From NCBI GenBank assembly GCA_019240655.1, contig JAFAXX010000091.1, positions 1 through 34,430 on the forward strand: a stretch of DNA of 34,430 bases. Direction: 5' to 3'. This document shows, in pieces, positions 24,255 through 32,356 of the stretch (positions are counted from its first letter, which is position 1; every line of letters starts with the position of its first letter). A model generated the notes under the pieces. That model made no database searches, was not told the origin of the DNA, and saw only the letters and a program-made list of their open reading frames with translations. A program made the position numbers and the translations under genes. The DNA is from Solirubrobacterales bacterium (GTDB taxonomy: Bacteria; Actinomycetota; Thermoleophilia; Solirubrobacterales; Solirubrobacteraceae).

Positions 24255-25145
24255 ATGATCGCGGTGCTCGGACCCGGCGCAGTCGGCGGGTTCGCGGCCG
24301 CCGCCCTCGCGCGCGCCGGCGAGGACGTCCTGGTGGTCGCGCGCGAGCCGACCACCGAGCGGATCGCGGCCGACGGCATCGCGGTCACCAGCGTCGTGCT
24401 CGGCGAGTTCATCGCCCGTCCGCTCGCCACCGCGCGCCTGTTCGAGCCCGTCGACGTCCTGCTCGTAACCACGAAGGCCACCACGCTCGAGGCGGCGCTC
24501 GCGCGGATCGAGGCCGAGCCGGGCTGTGTCGTCCCGCTGCTCAACGGGATCGAGCACATGGCCAGGTTGCGCGAGCGCTTCGGCCGCGAGCGCGTCCACG
24601 CCGGCGTGATCCGGATCGACTCCGACCGGCCGGAGCTCGGGCGCGTCGTCCAGCGGAGCCCGTCGGCCCGCATCGATCTGGCCGGCGAGGCGCCCGAGCT
24701 GGGCCGGACGCTGCGCGGCGCCGGCTTCGACGTCCGCACCGGCGAGAGCGAGGCGCGCGTCCTGTGGTCGAAGCTCGCGCGACTGAACGCGCTCGCCGGC
24801 ACGACCAGCGCGGCCGACGCCACGATCGGCTACATCCGGAGCGACCCGCGCTGGCGCTCGGCGCTCGAGGGCTGCGTGCGGGAGACGATCGCGGTGGCCA
24901 ACGTCGAGGGCGCCGGCCTCGATCCGTCGGCCACCATGGAGGAACTCGACCACGCCCACCCCGACCTCGGCTCCTCGATGCGCCGGGACATCGCCGCCGG
25001 ACGCGAGCCCGAGCTCGACGCGATCGCCGGCGCGGTGATCCGGGCCGGCGAGCGCCATGGGATTCGCTGCCCGACGGTGACGTGGCTGCGAGACCGGATC
25101 GCCGCGCGGATCGCCGCGGCGGGCACGCTCAGAACGGAGGGGTGA
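24255..25145 (+). CDS. Ketopantoate reductase family protein (ApbA/PanE-like)
   Basis: The 296-residue protein starts with a dinucleotide-binding Rossmann motif GPGAVGGFAAAALARAG directly after the ATG at 24255. VTTKATTLEAAL and PLLNGIEH follow, as in ketopantoate reductases. The C-terminal domain has the catalytic-lysine region LWSKLARLNALAGTTSA and SSMRRDIAAGREPELDAIAG, the standard substrate-binding segment. PanE makes pantoate for CoA with NADPH, but this family is large and many members reduce other 2-keto acids, so the pathway is not certain. No other pantothenate gene lies nearby. It converges on and overlaps the small acidic protein gene by 17 bases. Confidence 0.87.
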   Translation: MIAVLGPGAVGGFAAAALARAGEDVLVVAREPTTERIAADGIAVTSVVLGEFIARPLATARLFEPVDVLLVTTKATTLEAALARIEAEPGCVVPLLNGIEHMARLRERFGRERVHAGVIRIDSDRPELGRVVQRSPSARIDLAGEAPELGRTLRGAGFDVRTGESEARVLWSKLARLNALAGTTSAADATIGYIRSDPRWRSALEGCVRETIAVANVEGAGLDPSATMEELDHAHPDLGSSMRRDIAAGREPELDAIAGAVIRAGERHGIRCPTVTWLRDRIAARIAAAGTLRTEG

Positions 25146-25467
25146 TCCTCGGCGCCGGCTCGCCGGCGGGCGCCGAGACGACTTCCTCCACCGCCACGGC
25201 GTCGACCACCTCTTCCTCCTCCTCTTCCCGGGACCCGTCGTGCTGTCCGTCGCAGAGGATGCGGAACTGGCCGGTCTGGCCGCCGTCGGCCTGGAGCACG
25301 ATGCCGGGAAGGATCGCCTCGCCGTCCTCGAGGCCGAGGCGCTCGATGTCGAAGTGCGCCATGCCGATTCCCCACGTGTTGTGGGAGGGGTTCTCGCGGT
25401 CGTGCGCGGCGACTCCCTGGGCCATGCGCTCGAGCAGGTAGGCGATCTTGCCGGCGTCGGCGGGCAC
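25129..25467 (-). CDS. Acidic hypothetical protein
   Basis: From the GTG at 25467 the protein has 112 residues. It opens with PADAGKIAYLLERMAQGV, then NTWGIGMAHFDIERLGLEDG and a block LPGIVLQADGGQTGQFRILCDG, and then a run of six glutamates (81-86) and a Val/Glu/Pro tail. The tail looks disordered. No family was recognised. It starts 5 bases after the glyoxalase stop, so the two are one transcript and it may assist that enzyme. The high third-position GC content supports real coding. Confidence 0.65.
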   Translation of the reverse strand: MPADAGKIAYLLERMAQGVAAHDRENPSHNTWGIGMAHFDIERLGLEDGEAILPGIVLQADGGQTGQFRILCDGQHDGSREEEEEEVVDAVAVEEVVSAPAGEPAPRITPPF

Positions 25468-25472
25468 CGCGG

Positions 25473-25856
25473 TCAGGCGCCCCGCTCGATCAACTCGATC
25501 CGGTAGCCGTCCGGGTCGCGAACGAAGCACAACCGGTTGCCGCCGTCCCGGATCGTGTACGGAGGCCGCTCGGGCTCGATCTGCTGCTCCTTGAGCCGGG
25601 CCAGGGTGCCGTCGAGGTCGGACGTGGTGATCGCGATGTGTCCGTAGCCGGTGCCGATCTCGTACGGCTCACTGCGGCCGTGGTTGTGGGTCAGCTCGAG
25701 CCGCGGCTCGGGGCCGTCGTCGGGCAGGCTCATGAACACGTTGGTCGCCTCGTCGCGGATCGGGACGCGGCGACGCTCCTCGAACCCGAGCGCCTCGTAG
25801 AAGGCAACCGAGCGGTCGATGTCGAGGATCCGGTAGCAGGTGTGGATCAGGCTCAT
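25473..25856 (-). CDS. Glyoxalase I-like VOC family metalloenzyme
   Basis: This 127-residue protein is a vicinal-oxygen-chelate enzyme close to lactoylglutathione lyase: SLIHTCYRILDIDRSVAFYEALGFEE, VFMSLPDDGPEPRLELTHNH, GYGHIAITTSDLDGTLARL and CFVRDPDGYRIELIER. Metal ligands His5, Glu59 (RLELTHN), His76 and Glu124 are in the glyoxalase I pattern by position. It would convert the hemithioacetal of methylglyoxal and a thiol. Actinobacteria lack glutathione as a rule, so mycothiol or another thiol may be used. The ATG at 25856 lies 9 bases after TATCCT. It is divergent from a GloB-like hydrolase, the partner step. Confidence 0.88.
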   Translation of the reverse strand: MSLIHTCYRILDIDRSVAFYEALGFEERRRVPIRDEATNVFMSLPDDGPEPRLELTHNHGRSEPYEIGTGYGHIAITTSDLDGTLARLKEQQIEPERPPYTIRDGGNRLCFVRDPDGYRIELIERGA

Positions 25857-25865
25857 GGCTTCGGC

Positions 25866-25875
25866 AGGATACGCT
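25866..25875. promoter_or_regulatory. Overlapping divergent -10 boxes of the glyoxalase pair
   Basis: Minus TATCCT (25871-25866) is 9 bases before the glyoxalase I-like ATG. Plus TACGCT (25870-25875) is 6 bases before the hydrolase ATG. The boxes share two base pairs inside a 25-bp intergenic gap. Confidence 0.6.
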
Positions 25876-25881
25876 CTCGAG

Positions 25882-26622
25882 ATGATCGTCGAGCGGTCGA
25901 TGAGCGACCCGTGGCTCTCCAACACCTACCTGGTCGCGGACGAGCTTGAAGGCCACGCCGTGATGATCGACGCGGGCGGCCCGGTGGCGCCGCTGCTCGA
26001 GTTCCTGGACCGCGGCCGCTTCACGCTCACCCACGTGCTGATCACCCACCACCACCGCGACCACGTGGCCGAGCTCGACCCCGTGCGCACGCGGTTCGAG
26101 GACGTGCCGGTGCTGATCCATCCGCTCGAGCGCGACCGGGTGCCCGGGGCCACGGGGACGATCGAGCCCGGCGTCGCGATCACCACCGGGGCGCTCGAGA
26201 TCGAGCCGCTGCACACCCCCGGCCACACCGCCGGGATGCTTGCGTTCCTCGTCAACGGCACCGATGTCTTCGACGGAGACACGCTGTTCAAGGGCTCGGT
26301 CGGCGGCGTGCGGGCGCCGGGGAGCACGAGCTATGCGGACCTCAAGGCGTCGATCATGGACACGCTGCTGGGGCTGCCGCCGCAGACGCGCATCCACCCC
26401 GGGCACACCGACCCGACCACCGTCGCCGACGAGCTCGAGCACAACCGCTTCGTGCGGATCTGGCGGGGGCTCGACGCCGAGGGCAGCGAGCCGTGCACCG
26501 CGCTCGGCGAGCCGGCCACGCTGATACTCCTCGGCGACGACTACGACGGCGGGCACAAGGCGTGGGTCCGCTGGCCCGACGGCTCCGACGACATCGTCCC
26601 GGGGTCGAGGGTCGAGGCCTAG
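25882..26622 (+). CDS. MBL-fold hydrolase, glyoxalase II (GloB)-like
   Basis: The 246-residue protein has the metallo-beta-lactamase metal motif THHHRDH (His56, His58, Asp60, His61), then TPGHTAG, DVFDGDTLFKGSVG and HPGHTDPTTV, the usual ligands for two metals. GDTLF and the size match hydroxyacylglutathione hydrolase relatives. The C-terminal 45 residues carry LLGDDYDGGHKAWVRW, not seen in classical GloB. Paired divergently with a glyoxalase I-like gene, it is the likely thioester hydrolase of a methylglyoxal detoxification pair. The ATG at 25882 is the leaderless start. Confidence 0.86.
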   Translation: MIVERSMSDPWLSNTYLVADELEGHAVMIDAGGPVAPLLEFLDRGRFTLTHVLITHHHRDHVAELDPVRTRFEDVPVLIHPLERDRVPGATGTIEPGVAITTGALEIEPLHTPGHTAGMLAFLVNGTDVFDGDTLFKGSVGGVRAPGSTSYADLKASIMDTLLGLPPQTRIHPGHTDPTTVADELEHNRFVRIWRGLDAEGSEPCTALGEPATLILLGDDYDGGHKAWVRWPDGSDDIVPGSRVEA

Positions 26623-26626
26623 CGGC

Positions 26627-26632
26627 TAGCAT
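26627..26632 (+). promoter_or_regulatory. -10 box of leaderless ABC1 kinase gene
   Basis: TAGCAT is followed by 8 bases and the GTG at 26641. It begins 5 bases after the stop of the hydrolase gene. Confidence 0.5.
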
Positions 26633-26640
26633 TGGCCGCC

Positions 26641-28023
26641 GTGGCAGGCGAGAAAATCCCCACCTCACGCGTGGGGCGCACCGCCAAGATCGGGGGGCTT
26701 GCCGCGGGACAGGCGGTCCGCCAGGCGGGCACCCGGGCCGCCAACGTAGCGCGCACCAAGCAGGGCCGCCAGGCGGCGCTCGAGCGGCGCCACATCGAAG
26801 CGGCCGAGCAGATCGTCGCCGCGCTCGGGACGATGAAGGGCGCCGCGATGAAGGTCGGGCAGGTGATGTCGTTCCTCGACGTCGGGGTCGTACCCGAGGA
26901 CTACCGCGAGGAGTTCCAGCGCCGGCTGGCCGCGCTGCGCGACGCCGCCCCCACGGTCAGCTTCAAGGACATGCGCCGGGTGATCGAAGAGGAGCTCGGC
27001 GAGCGCCTCGGGGACGTGTTCGATGAGTTCGAGAAGGAGCCGATCGCCGCGGCCTCGATCGGACAGGTGTACCGGGCACGGCTCACCGACGGCCGCGAGG
27101 TCGCGGTCAAGGTGCAGTACCCGGGGGTCGCCGCCGCCGTGCGCGCGGACATGCAGAACCTCGGGTTGATCCTTCGGCTGGTCAAGCGGATCGCTCCCGG
27201 GCTCGACCCGAAGGCGATCGGCAACGAGATCCGCAACCGGATCGAGGAGGAGCTCGACTACGAGCTCGAGGCCCAGAACCAGCGCGCGCTGGCCCGGATC
27301 TTCCGCAACCACCCGTTCATCGTCGTGCCCGCGGTCGTCACCTCGCTCTCGCGCGAACGCGTGATGGTGAGCGAGTACGTCGAGGGAACCGGATTCGAGG
27401 CGCTCAAGTCCTACCCCCAGACCGATCGCGACCGGGTCGCCGAGATCCTGTTTCGCTTCTATTTCGGGTGCCTGTACCGCCACCAGCAGTTCTCGGGCGA
27501 TCCCCACCCGGGGAACTCGATGCTGATGAAGGACGGACGGATGGCCTTCCTCGACTTCGGCCTGTTCAAGCGGATGCCGCCGGGCACCGTCGATCTCGAG
27601 ATCCGGGTCGCGCGCGCGATCATCGAGGGGGACAAGGAAACGATCATGCGGCTCGGGACGGAGATCGGGTTCTTTCCCGAGCCCGAGAAGTTCAGGCCGG
27701 GTCGGGTGCTCGAGCACTTCCGCGCGGCCACCTCTTGGTACACCGAGGACGCCTACATCGAGCTGACGCCAGACTACGCGACCCAGGTCCTGATCGACAT
27801 GAGCGATCCGCGCTCGGAGTATTTCGGCCAGCTCCGCCACGAGTCCGCCCCGCCCGACCACCTGTTCGGCCGGCGAATGGAGGTGCTGACGCTGGCGGTG
27901 ATCTCGCAGCTCCAGGCCCGCGGGAACTTTCACCGCATCGCGCGCGAGTGGTTCTACGGCGACCCGCCGGCCACGGCGCTCGGCCACGAAGAGGCGGCGT
28001 TCTACGCGAGAGCCGCGGCCTAG
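26641..28023 (+). CDS. ABC1/UbiB (ADCK) family atypical kinase
   Basis: The 460-residue protein has the UbiB-type signatures: MKGAAMKVGQVMS, the N-terminal KxGQ region (replacing the classical glycine loop); AAASIGQVYRARL and REVAVKVQYPGV with the ATP-binding lysine; ELDYELEAQNQ; SGDPHPGN for the catalytic and metal site; and LDFGLF, the DFG equivalent. There are no C-terminal membrane helices, unlike UbiB of E. coli. The family acts as ATPases in lipid or quinone metabolism. Actinobacteria here would use menaquinone, so the role is unclear. The GTG at 26641 is 8 bases after TAGCAT. It follows the hydrolase by 18 bases but has its own promoter. Confidence 0.9.
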   Translation: MAGEKIPTSRVGRTAKIGGLAAGQAVRQAGTRAANVARTKQGRQAALERRHIEAAEQIVAALGTMKGAAMKVGQVMSFLDVGVVPEDYREEFQRRLAALRDAAPTVSFKDMRRVIEEELGERLGDVFDEFEKEPIAAASIGQVYRARLTDGREVAVKVQYPGVAAAVRADMQNLGLILRLVKRIAPGLDPKAIGNEIRNRIEEELDYELEAQNQRALARIFRNHPFIVVPAVVTSLSRERVMVSEYVEGTGFEALKSYPQTDRDRVAEILFRFYFGCLYRHQQFSGDPHPGNSMLMKDGRMAFLDFGLFKRMPPGTVDLEIRVARAIIEGDKETIMRLGTEIGFFPEPEKFRPGRVLEHFRAATSWYTEDAYIELTPDYATQVLIDMSDPRSEYFGQLRHESAPPDHLFGRRMEVLTLAVISQLQARGNFHRIAREWFYGDPPATALGHEEAAFYARAAA

Positions 28024-28033
28024 CGTGGTCGTG

Positions 28034-28070
28034 GGTGCGATTTGTTGCGTATATGGCAACAAATCGCACC
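28034..28070. terminator. Perfect 15-bp inverted repeat between convergent genes
   Basis: GGTGCGATTTGTTGC (28034-28048) pairs fully with 28056-28070 around the 7-base loop GTATATG. It begins 11 bases after the ABC1 stop. It has AT-rich arms in a very GC-rich genome and no U tract, so it may be a terminator or a protein-binding palindrome. Confidence 0.6.
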
Positions 28071-28082
28071 GGCATGAAGATG

Positions 28083-28139
28083 GCGCCGGGCAGGGATCCC
28101 CGGCGCAACGGCCCCACGGATGACGGGCCGCAGGCCCGG
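28083..28139 (-). terminator. Two GC hairpins after pyruvate kinase
   Basis: An 8-bp stem (28083-28090 with 28099-28106) and a 6-bp stem CGGGCC/GGCCCG (28125-28130 with 28134-28139) follow the pyk stop at 28145. Together they fit an intrinsic terminator region for the minus-strand operon. Confidence 0.45.
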
Positions 28140-28144
28140 CCCCC

Positions 28145-29551
28145 TCACACCCGCTGAACCTGCATCAGCGAGGTGGTGCCGGGGCGGCCGCTCGGCAACC
28201 CGGCGGTAATCGCGACGCGCGCGCCCGACTTGACCCAGCCAAGCTCGACCACCCGGCGCGCCGCGTCGGCGATCAGCGCCTCGGTGACCTCGTGGCGGCG
28301 CATCGAGGCCGCCTCCACGCCCCACATGAGAGAACAACGGCGCACGGTCTCCCGGCCGGGCGAGAGGGCGTAGATCGGCACCGGGGGGCGGTGGGCGGAG
28401 ATCAGCCGCACCGAGCGCCCGGACAGCGTCGGGACCACCAGAGCGGCGAGGTGCAGGTCTCGCGCGGCGGCGCAGGCGCTGTAGGCGACCGTGTAGGCGG
28501 GATCGCGGGCGTCGCGGCGGACCCGCTCCTCGTTCCACTCGCGGTAGGGCAGCTGGCGCTCGGTCCGCTCGGCCACCGCGGCCATCATCTCGATCGCCTG
28601 CACCGGGTACTGGCCGATTGCGGTCTCCTGCGAGAGCATGACCGCGTCGGTGCCATCGAGGATCGCGTTGGCGACGTCGGCCACCTCGGCCCGCGTGGGG
28701 CGGGAGGAGTTGACCATCGAGTCGAGCATCTGCGTGGCGGTGATCGACGGACGCGCCAGCCGCCCGGCGATCCGCAGGAGCCGCTTCTGGGCCATCGGGA
28801 CGTCCTCGATCGGCAGCTCGATCCCCAGATCGCCGCGGGCGACCATCACGCAGTCCGCCGCCCGGATGATCTCGTCGGCCACCTCGACGGCCTGTGGCTT
28901 CTCGATCTTGGCGATCAGCGGCAGCCGGGTGTGCCGGCGCACGCTCGAGATGTCCTCGGCCGTGCGCACGAACGACAGCGCGACCAGGTCGACGCCGATC
29001 GACTCGCCGAACTTCAGCATGTCGAGGTCCTGCTCGGGCACCGCCGAGAGCCCTCGGGTCGAGCCGGGGATGTTCAGCCCCTGGCGTGAGGCGACCGTGC
29101 CGCCCACCTCGACCGCCGTCTCGACTTCGCAGTCCCCCTGGCGGACCCCGGTGACCCGCAGGCGGATCGCCCCGTCGGCCAGGTAGACGATGTCGTCGGG
29201 ATCGACGCAGCCGGCCAGCCCGTCCCATGACACCGACATCCGCCTGCCGTCGCCGTCCGCCGTCGAGCCGCACTGCAGCACGAGCTTCTCGCCCGGCTTC
29301 AGCTCGACGATGTCGTCCCTCAGCGCGCCGATCCGGAGCTTGGGCCCGGGCAGATCCTGCAGGATCGCGACCTGGCGGCCCACCCGCGCCGCCGCGGCGC
29401 GCACGCGTTCGGCGTTCTCCGCGTGCAATTCGCGGTTGCCGTGGGAGAAATTGAGCCGGGCCACGTCGAGTCCCGCCGCGACCATCCGTACGAGCGTCTC
29501 CGGTTCGCGGGAGGCGGGACCGATGGTGGCGACGATCTTGGTGCGGCGCAT
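28145..29551 (-). CDS. pyk: Pyruvate kinase
   Basis: The 468-residue protein catalyses phosphoenolpyruvate plus ADP to pyruvate plus ATP. MRRTKIVATIGPAS and LNFSHGN begin the barrel; LQDLPGPKLRIG and the B-domain follow; the catalytic core is LIAKIEKPQAVEVADEII with the phosphoenolpyruvate lysine, VARGDLGIELP with metal-binding acids, and SITATQMLDSMV. The C-terminal domain (about 340-468) ends GLPSGRPGTTSLMQVQRV, as in normal Pyk. Length is normal. It is the last gene of the operon behind the M29 aminopeptidase, with a 12-base gap. No promoter of its own is seen. Confidence 0.96.
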   Translation of the reverse strand: MRRTKIVATIGPASREPETLVRMVAAGLDVARLNFSHGNRELHAENAERVRAAAARVGRQVAILQDLPGPKLRIGALRDDIVELKPGEKLVLQCGSTADGDGRRMSVSWDGLAGCVDPDDIVYLADGAIRLRVTGVRQGDCEVETAVEVGGTVASRQGLNIPGSTRGLSAVPEQDLDMLKFGESIGVDLVALSFVRTAEDISSVRRHTRLPLIAKIEKPQAVEVADEIIRAADCVMVARGDLGIELPIEDVPMAQKRLLRIAGRLARPSITATQMLDSMVNSSRPTRAEVADVANAILDGTDAVMLSQETAIGQYPVQAIEMMAAVAERTERQLPYREWNEERVRRDARDPAYTVAYSACAAARDLHLAALVVPTLSGRSVRLISAHRPPVPIYALSPGRETVRRCSLMWGVEAASMRRHEVTEALIADAARRVVELGWVKSGARVAITAGLPSGRPGTTSLMQVQRV

Positions 29552-29563
29552 GCCTGCGGGAAA

Positions 29564-30625
29564 CTACTCGATGGCCAAGCTCTCGCCGTCGAGGGTGATC
29601 CGGCCGCCGGAGCGCAGATCGCAGATCAGATCCCAGTGCAGGGCGGAGGCGTTGACTCCGCCCGTCTCCGGATACGAGCGCCCGAGGGCCAGATGCACCG
29701 TCCCGGCGATCTTCTCGTCGAGCAGGATGTGGCCGGTGGCCCGGTCGATCCCGGTGTTCGTGCCGATCCCGAGCTCGCCGAGGAAGCGCGCGCCGGCGTC
29801 CGTGCGCAGAGCCTCCTGGAGGTAGGTCTCGCCGCGCGCCGCCCGCGCGGCGAGGACCTCGCCGTCGACGAAGGTGAGCTCGACGCCCTCGACCTCGACG
29901 CCGCGGGGCGCGCTCGGGAGCGTGAAGCGGACATAGCCGTTGGCCGAGCGCTCGAGCGGGCCGGTGAAGACCTCGCCGCTCGGCATGTTGCGCCGGCCGT
30001 CGGAGTTGATCCAGGTGCGGCCCTCGACGGACAGTCGCAGGTCGGTGCCCTCGGCCTCGATCCGCACCTCGCGGGCGTGCTGCAGGCGTTCGACCAGGCC
30101 CGCCTGGCGGTTGCTGAGCGCGTCCCAGGCGGCCACCGGGTCGGGCTGATCGAGGAACAGCGCACCGGCCAGGAACCTCGCGTAGTCCTCGGTGCTCATC
30201 GCCGCCTGCTGTGCAAGCGCCGGGGTCGGCCAGATCGTCGCGCACCAGCGGCGCTCGAGGCGAGCCTCCTGGATCGCCTGGCGAGCCCGAGCCGCGCGCG
30301 TGATCGTGGCCGGATCGACGCCGGCGAGCGCGCGCGTGTTGTCGGGGGCGTCGATCCGCAGGTAGGCGTCGATCTGCTCGACCTCGGTCAGCTCGAGCGG
30401 GGGGAAGCCGTCGAGCTGGGCATCGCTCGCCATGCGGTAGAACTCGGCCGCCAGACCCGGGGGCGAGAGGCGAAGCAGCGGCCAGGCGCCGCGGCTGAGG
30501 ATCGCGCGGTGGAGCGCTGCGATGAGCGGCTCGGCGAGCGTGGTGGCGACCAGCAGCACCTGCTGGCCCGGCGCTACCTCCAGGCACCAGTCGCACAGAA
30601 GGGTCGCGAAGGCGTCGAGGTTCAC
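29564..30625 (-). CDS. M29 family aminopeptidase (AmpS/PepS-like)
   Basis: The 353-residue protein matches the M29 thermophilic aminopeptidase family, cobalt- or zinc-dependent exopeptidases that act as dimers. The ligand segments are visible in order: NMPSGEVFTGP (Glu), LGELGIGTN (Glu), EKIAGTVHLALGRSYPETGG (His) and ALHWDLICDL (His, Asp). Length is a little under the usual 400. The GTG at 30625 overlaps the preceding gene's stop as GTGA. It is co-transcribed with pyruvate kinase. Confidence 0.91.
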   Translation of the reverse strand: MNLDAFATLLCDWCLEVAPGQQVLLVATTLAEPLIAALHRAILSRGAWPLLRLSPPGLAAEFYRMASDAQLDGFPPLELTEVEQIDAYLRIDAPDNTRALAGVDPATITRAARARQAIQEARLERRWCATIWPTPALAQQAAMSTEDYARFLAGALFLDQPDPVAAWDALSNRQAGLVERLQHAREVRIEAEGTDLRLSVEGRTWINSDGRRNMPSGEVFTGPLERSANGYVRFTLPSAPRGVEVEGVELTFVDGEVLAARAARGETYLQEALRTDAGARFLGELGIGTNTGIDRATGHILLDEKIAGTVHLALGRSYPETGGVNASALHWDLICDLRSGGRITLDGESLAIE

Positions 30626-30993
30626 GGCGCTTCGAGCTCGGGGAAGTGCTCGGCGAGGTGCCCACGCAGGGCGTCGCGGACGAACCGGCGTTCGGGCGTG
30701 GTGGCGAGCCGGTAGCGAGCCAGGAGCTCCCGCTGGCGCGTGGTCTCGATCCCGGCGATCGTCCAGCTCACGGCGAGGCGCTCGAACAGGAGCTCGGTGG
30801 CGCGTTGCCAGGCGTCCTCGCGGTCGAGGCCCCCGGTCAGGGTCTTGGCGTACTCGCGTCGCGCAGCGGGCGTGAGCGATCCGCGAAGGGTGAGGACGTT
30901 GCCGTCGCCGTCGCGGTAGTCGCTGGTGGGGGCGGCGAGCAGCTCGGGATGGCGCTGGTCACGGCGCTCGCGCTGGCGCTGGCGGCGGCCCAC
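30622..30993 (-). CDS. Unknown small basic/acidic protein
   Basis: The 123-residue protein starts at a GTG (30993), 3 bases after the upstream stop, and overlaps the M29 gene start as GTGA. The N-terminus is rich in Arg and Gln (MGRRQRQRERRDQRHPELL). The remainder is helical: TPAARREYAKTLTGGLDRED, AWQRATELLFERLAVSWTIAG and RRFVRDALRGHLAEHFPE. Tight coupling on both sides makes it a real gene of the operon. No family was recognised. Confidence 0.7.
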   Translation of the reverse strand: MGRRQRQRERRDQRHPELLAAPTSDYRDGDGNVLTLRGSLTPAARREYAKTLTGGLDREDAWQRATELLFERLAVSWTIAGIETTRQRELLARYRLATTPERRFVRDALRGHLAEHFPELEAP

Positions 30994-30996
30994 GGG

Positions 30997-32328
30997 CTAT
31001 GTGGTCGGCGTGGTGGGCAGCGGGGCGGTGGCGCTCGCGCCCGGCGGCGGGGGCGGCACGGTGGCGGTGGCCGTGGCGGCGTCGGCCGTGCCGGGCGGCG
31101 CCGACGGGGCGGTGGCGGTGACGGCCGGGACCGGCGGCCGCGGAGTGGCCGCCCGCTCGAGCTGGAAGGCGACCTCGTTGCTGACCGGCTTGCCATGGCC
31201 GGCCCACACGACCGCGGGCTGGAGCGCGGCCAGCTTGCGGATCGAGCCCCGCGCCCGTTCGGCGTCGTGGTTGAACGCCGGGTGCGGCACGTCGGGCAGC
31301 TGATCGCGGCCGGTCTGCGAGTCGATCGTGTAGATGAGGTCCGAGACGAGCGCGAGCCGGTCTGACTCGCGCAGCAACCCGATGAGGCCGGGGGCGTGGC
31401 CGGGAAGGTCGATCACCCGGAAGCCGGCCACCTCGTCGCCCTCCTGCACCGTGCCGGCGATCTTCACCGCGCCGCCGTCCCAGCTCGGCAGCAGCCGGGG
31501 GTAGAGCAGGCGCCCTTGAGGCGTCAGCTTGGCGAAGTCCCAGTAGGGGCGAAACGGCGCGTCGGATTCGGCCGCCGCCCGCTCGGCGGGATGGCAGTAG
31601 ACGGGCACTCCGAGCGCGGGCGCGCAGCCGCGATGGTCCGCATCGGCGTGGCCGAGCACGATCCGCGTGATCTCGCCGAGCCGCGCCGCAGCCGCAGCCA
31701 CCCCGTCGGCCATGGCCGAGATGCCGGCGTCGAACATGGTCAGCCCGTCGCCATCGGCGATCAGATACACGTTCATCGTCTTCTTTGGGAAGCCGCCTCG
31801 GAGCACCCACACGCCCTGGGCGATGCGTTCGGTCTCGACGCCGTGGATCCTCGCGCGCGCCCTGGTCCGGGCGTTGACCAGCTTGGTCACGCGGGCGGCG
31901 AGCGGCGAATCGGGCGCCGGCAGGAAGCCGAGCTGGCGGGCGACGCCGGCGGTGTCGAGGTAAGCGTGGTTTCGCTCGATCCGGCCGTCGTCCTCGCTCA
32001 CCGTGAGCACGTCGCAGCCCTCCATCGCGATCCGCGCGCCGTTGGCGACGAAGCCCTGGAAGGCGCCGGGGCCGGCGAACGTGCCCGTCGCGCTCCAGCG
32101 CACCGCGGCGCGGCCGCCGGAGGCGGTCAGCTCCAGCACCTGAAAGCGCAGGTCGGGGAACGCGGCGAACAGCTCGGCGAAGTAACGTCGCACGCCGTCG
32201 GGGGCGATCAGCTCCTGCTGGCCGACGAAGCGGTCGACGGCGCCGGGGCGCCAGCACGCCACCGCCGTGTCGAGGTCCTGGCGGGCGAGCGCGGCGAAGT
32301 ATCGCTCGGCGGTGTCGGAGGCGGACAT
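30997..32328 (-). CDS. Fusion of SnoaL/NTF2-like domain and MBL-fold hydrolase
   Basis: Residues 1-130 of this 443-residue protein are a SnoaL-type NTF2 fold: TAERYFAALARQDLDTAVACWRPG and VRRYFAELFAAFPDLRFQV, as in polyketide-cyclase-like proteins. Residues 165-395 are a metallo-beta-lactamase fold: NVYLI, MFDAG, LGHADADHRG (His227, Asp229, Asp231, His232), LPGHAPG (His311), SDLIYT (Asp330) and AGHGKP (His378). In the metal motif HxHxDH the second His is Asp, a variant known in several MBL groups. The last 45 residues are a Pro/Thr/Ala tail. Such fusions are rare but the frame is continuous. It heads the operon with the M29 and pyruvate kinase genes. The substrate is unknown. Confidence 0.8.
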   Translation of the reverse strand: MSASDTAERYFAALARQDLDTAVACWRPGAVDRFVGQQELIAPDGVRRYFAELFAAFPDLRFQVLELTASGGRAAVRWSATGTFAGPGAFQGFVANGARIAMEGCDVLTVSEDDGRIERNHAYLDTAGVARQLGFLPAPDSPLAARVTKLVNARTRARARIHGVETERIAQGVWVLRGGFPKKTMNVYLIADGDGLTMFDAGISAMADGVAAAAARLGEITRIVLGHADADHRGCAPALGVPVYCHPAERAAAESDAPFRPYWDFAKLTPQGRLLYPRLLPSWDGGAVKIAGTVQEGDEVAGFRVIDLPGHAPGLIGLLRESDRLALVSDLIYTIDSQTGRDQLPDVPHPAFNHDAERARGSIRKLAALQPAVVWAGHGKPVSNEVAFQLERAATPRPPVPAVTATAPSAPPGTADAATATATVPPPPPGASATAPLPTTPTT

Positions 32329-32340
32329 CCTCAGCGCCGG

Positions 32341-32346
32341 AGTCTA
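32341..32346 (-). promoter_or_regulatory. -10 box for the SnoaL-MBL operon
   Basis: Minus-strand TAGACT is followed by 12 bases, with GAGG directly before the ATG at 32328. The spacing is longer than at the leaderless genes, so a short leader is expected. Confidence 0.4.
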
Positions 32347-32356
32347 CGCGCGGTCA

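Noticed and set aside
23546..25441. 631-codon plus-strand frame
   Set aside because: It is antisense to the GNAT gene and out of frame with the ketopantoate reductase-like gene, with no recognisable domain.
28034..28070. Insertion sequence or attachment-site end
   Set aside because: There is no transposase or integrase near it and no target duplication; terminator or protein site is simpler.
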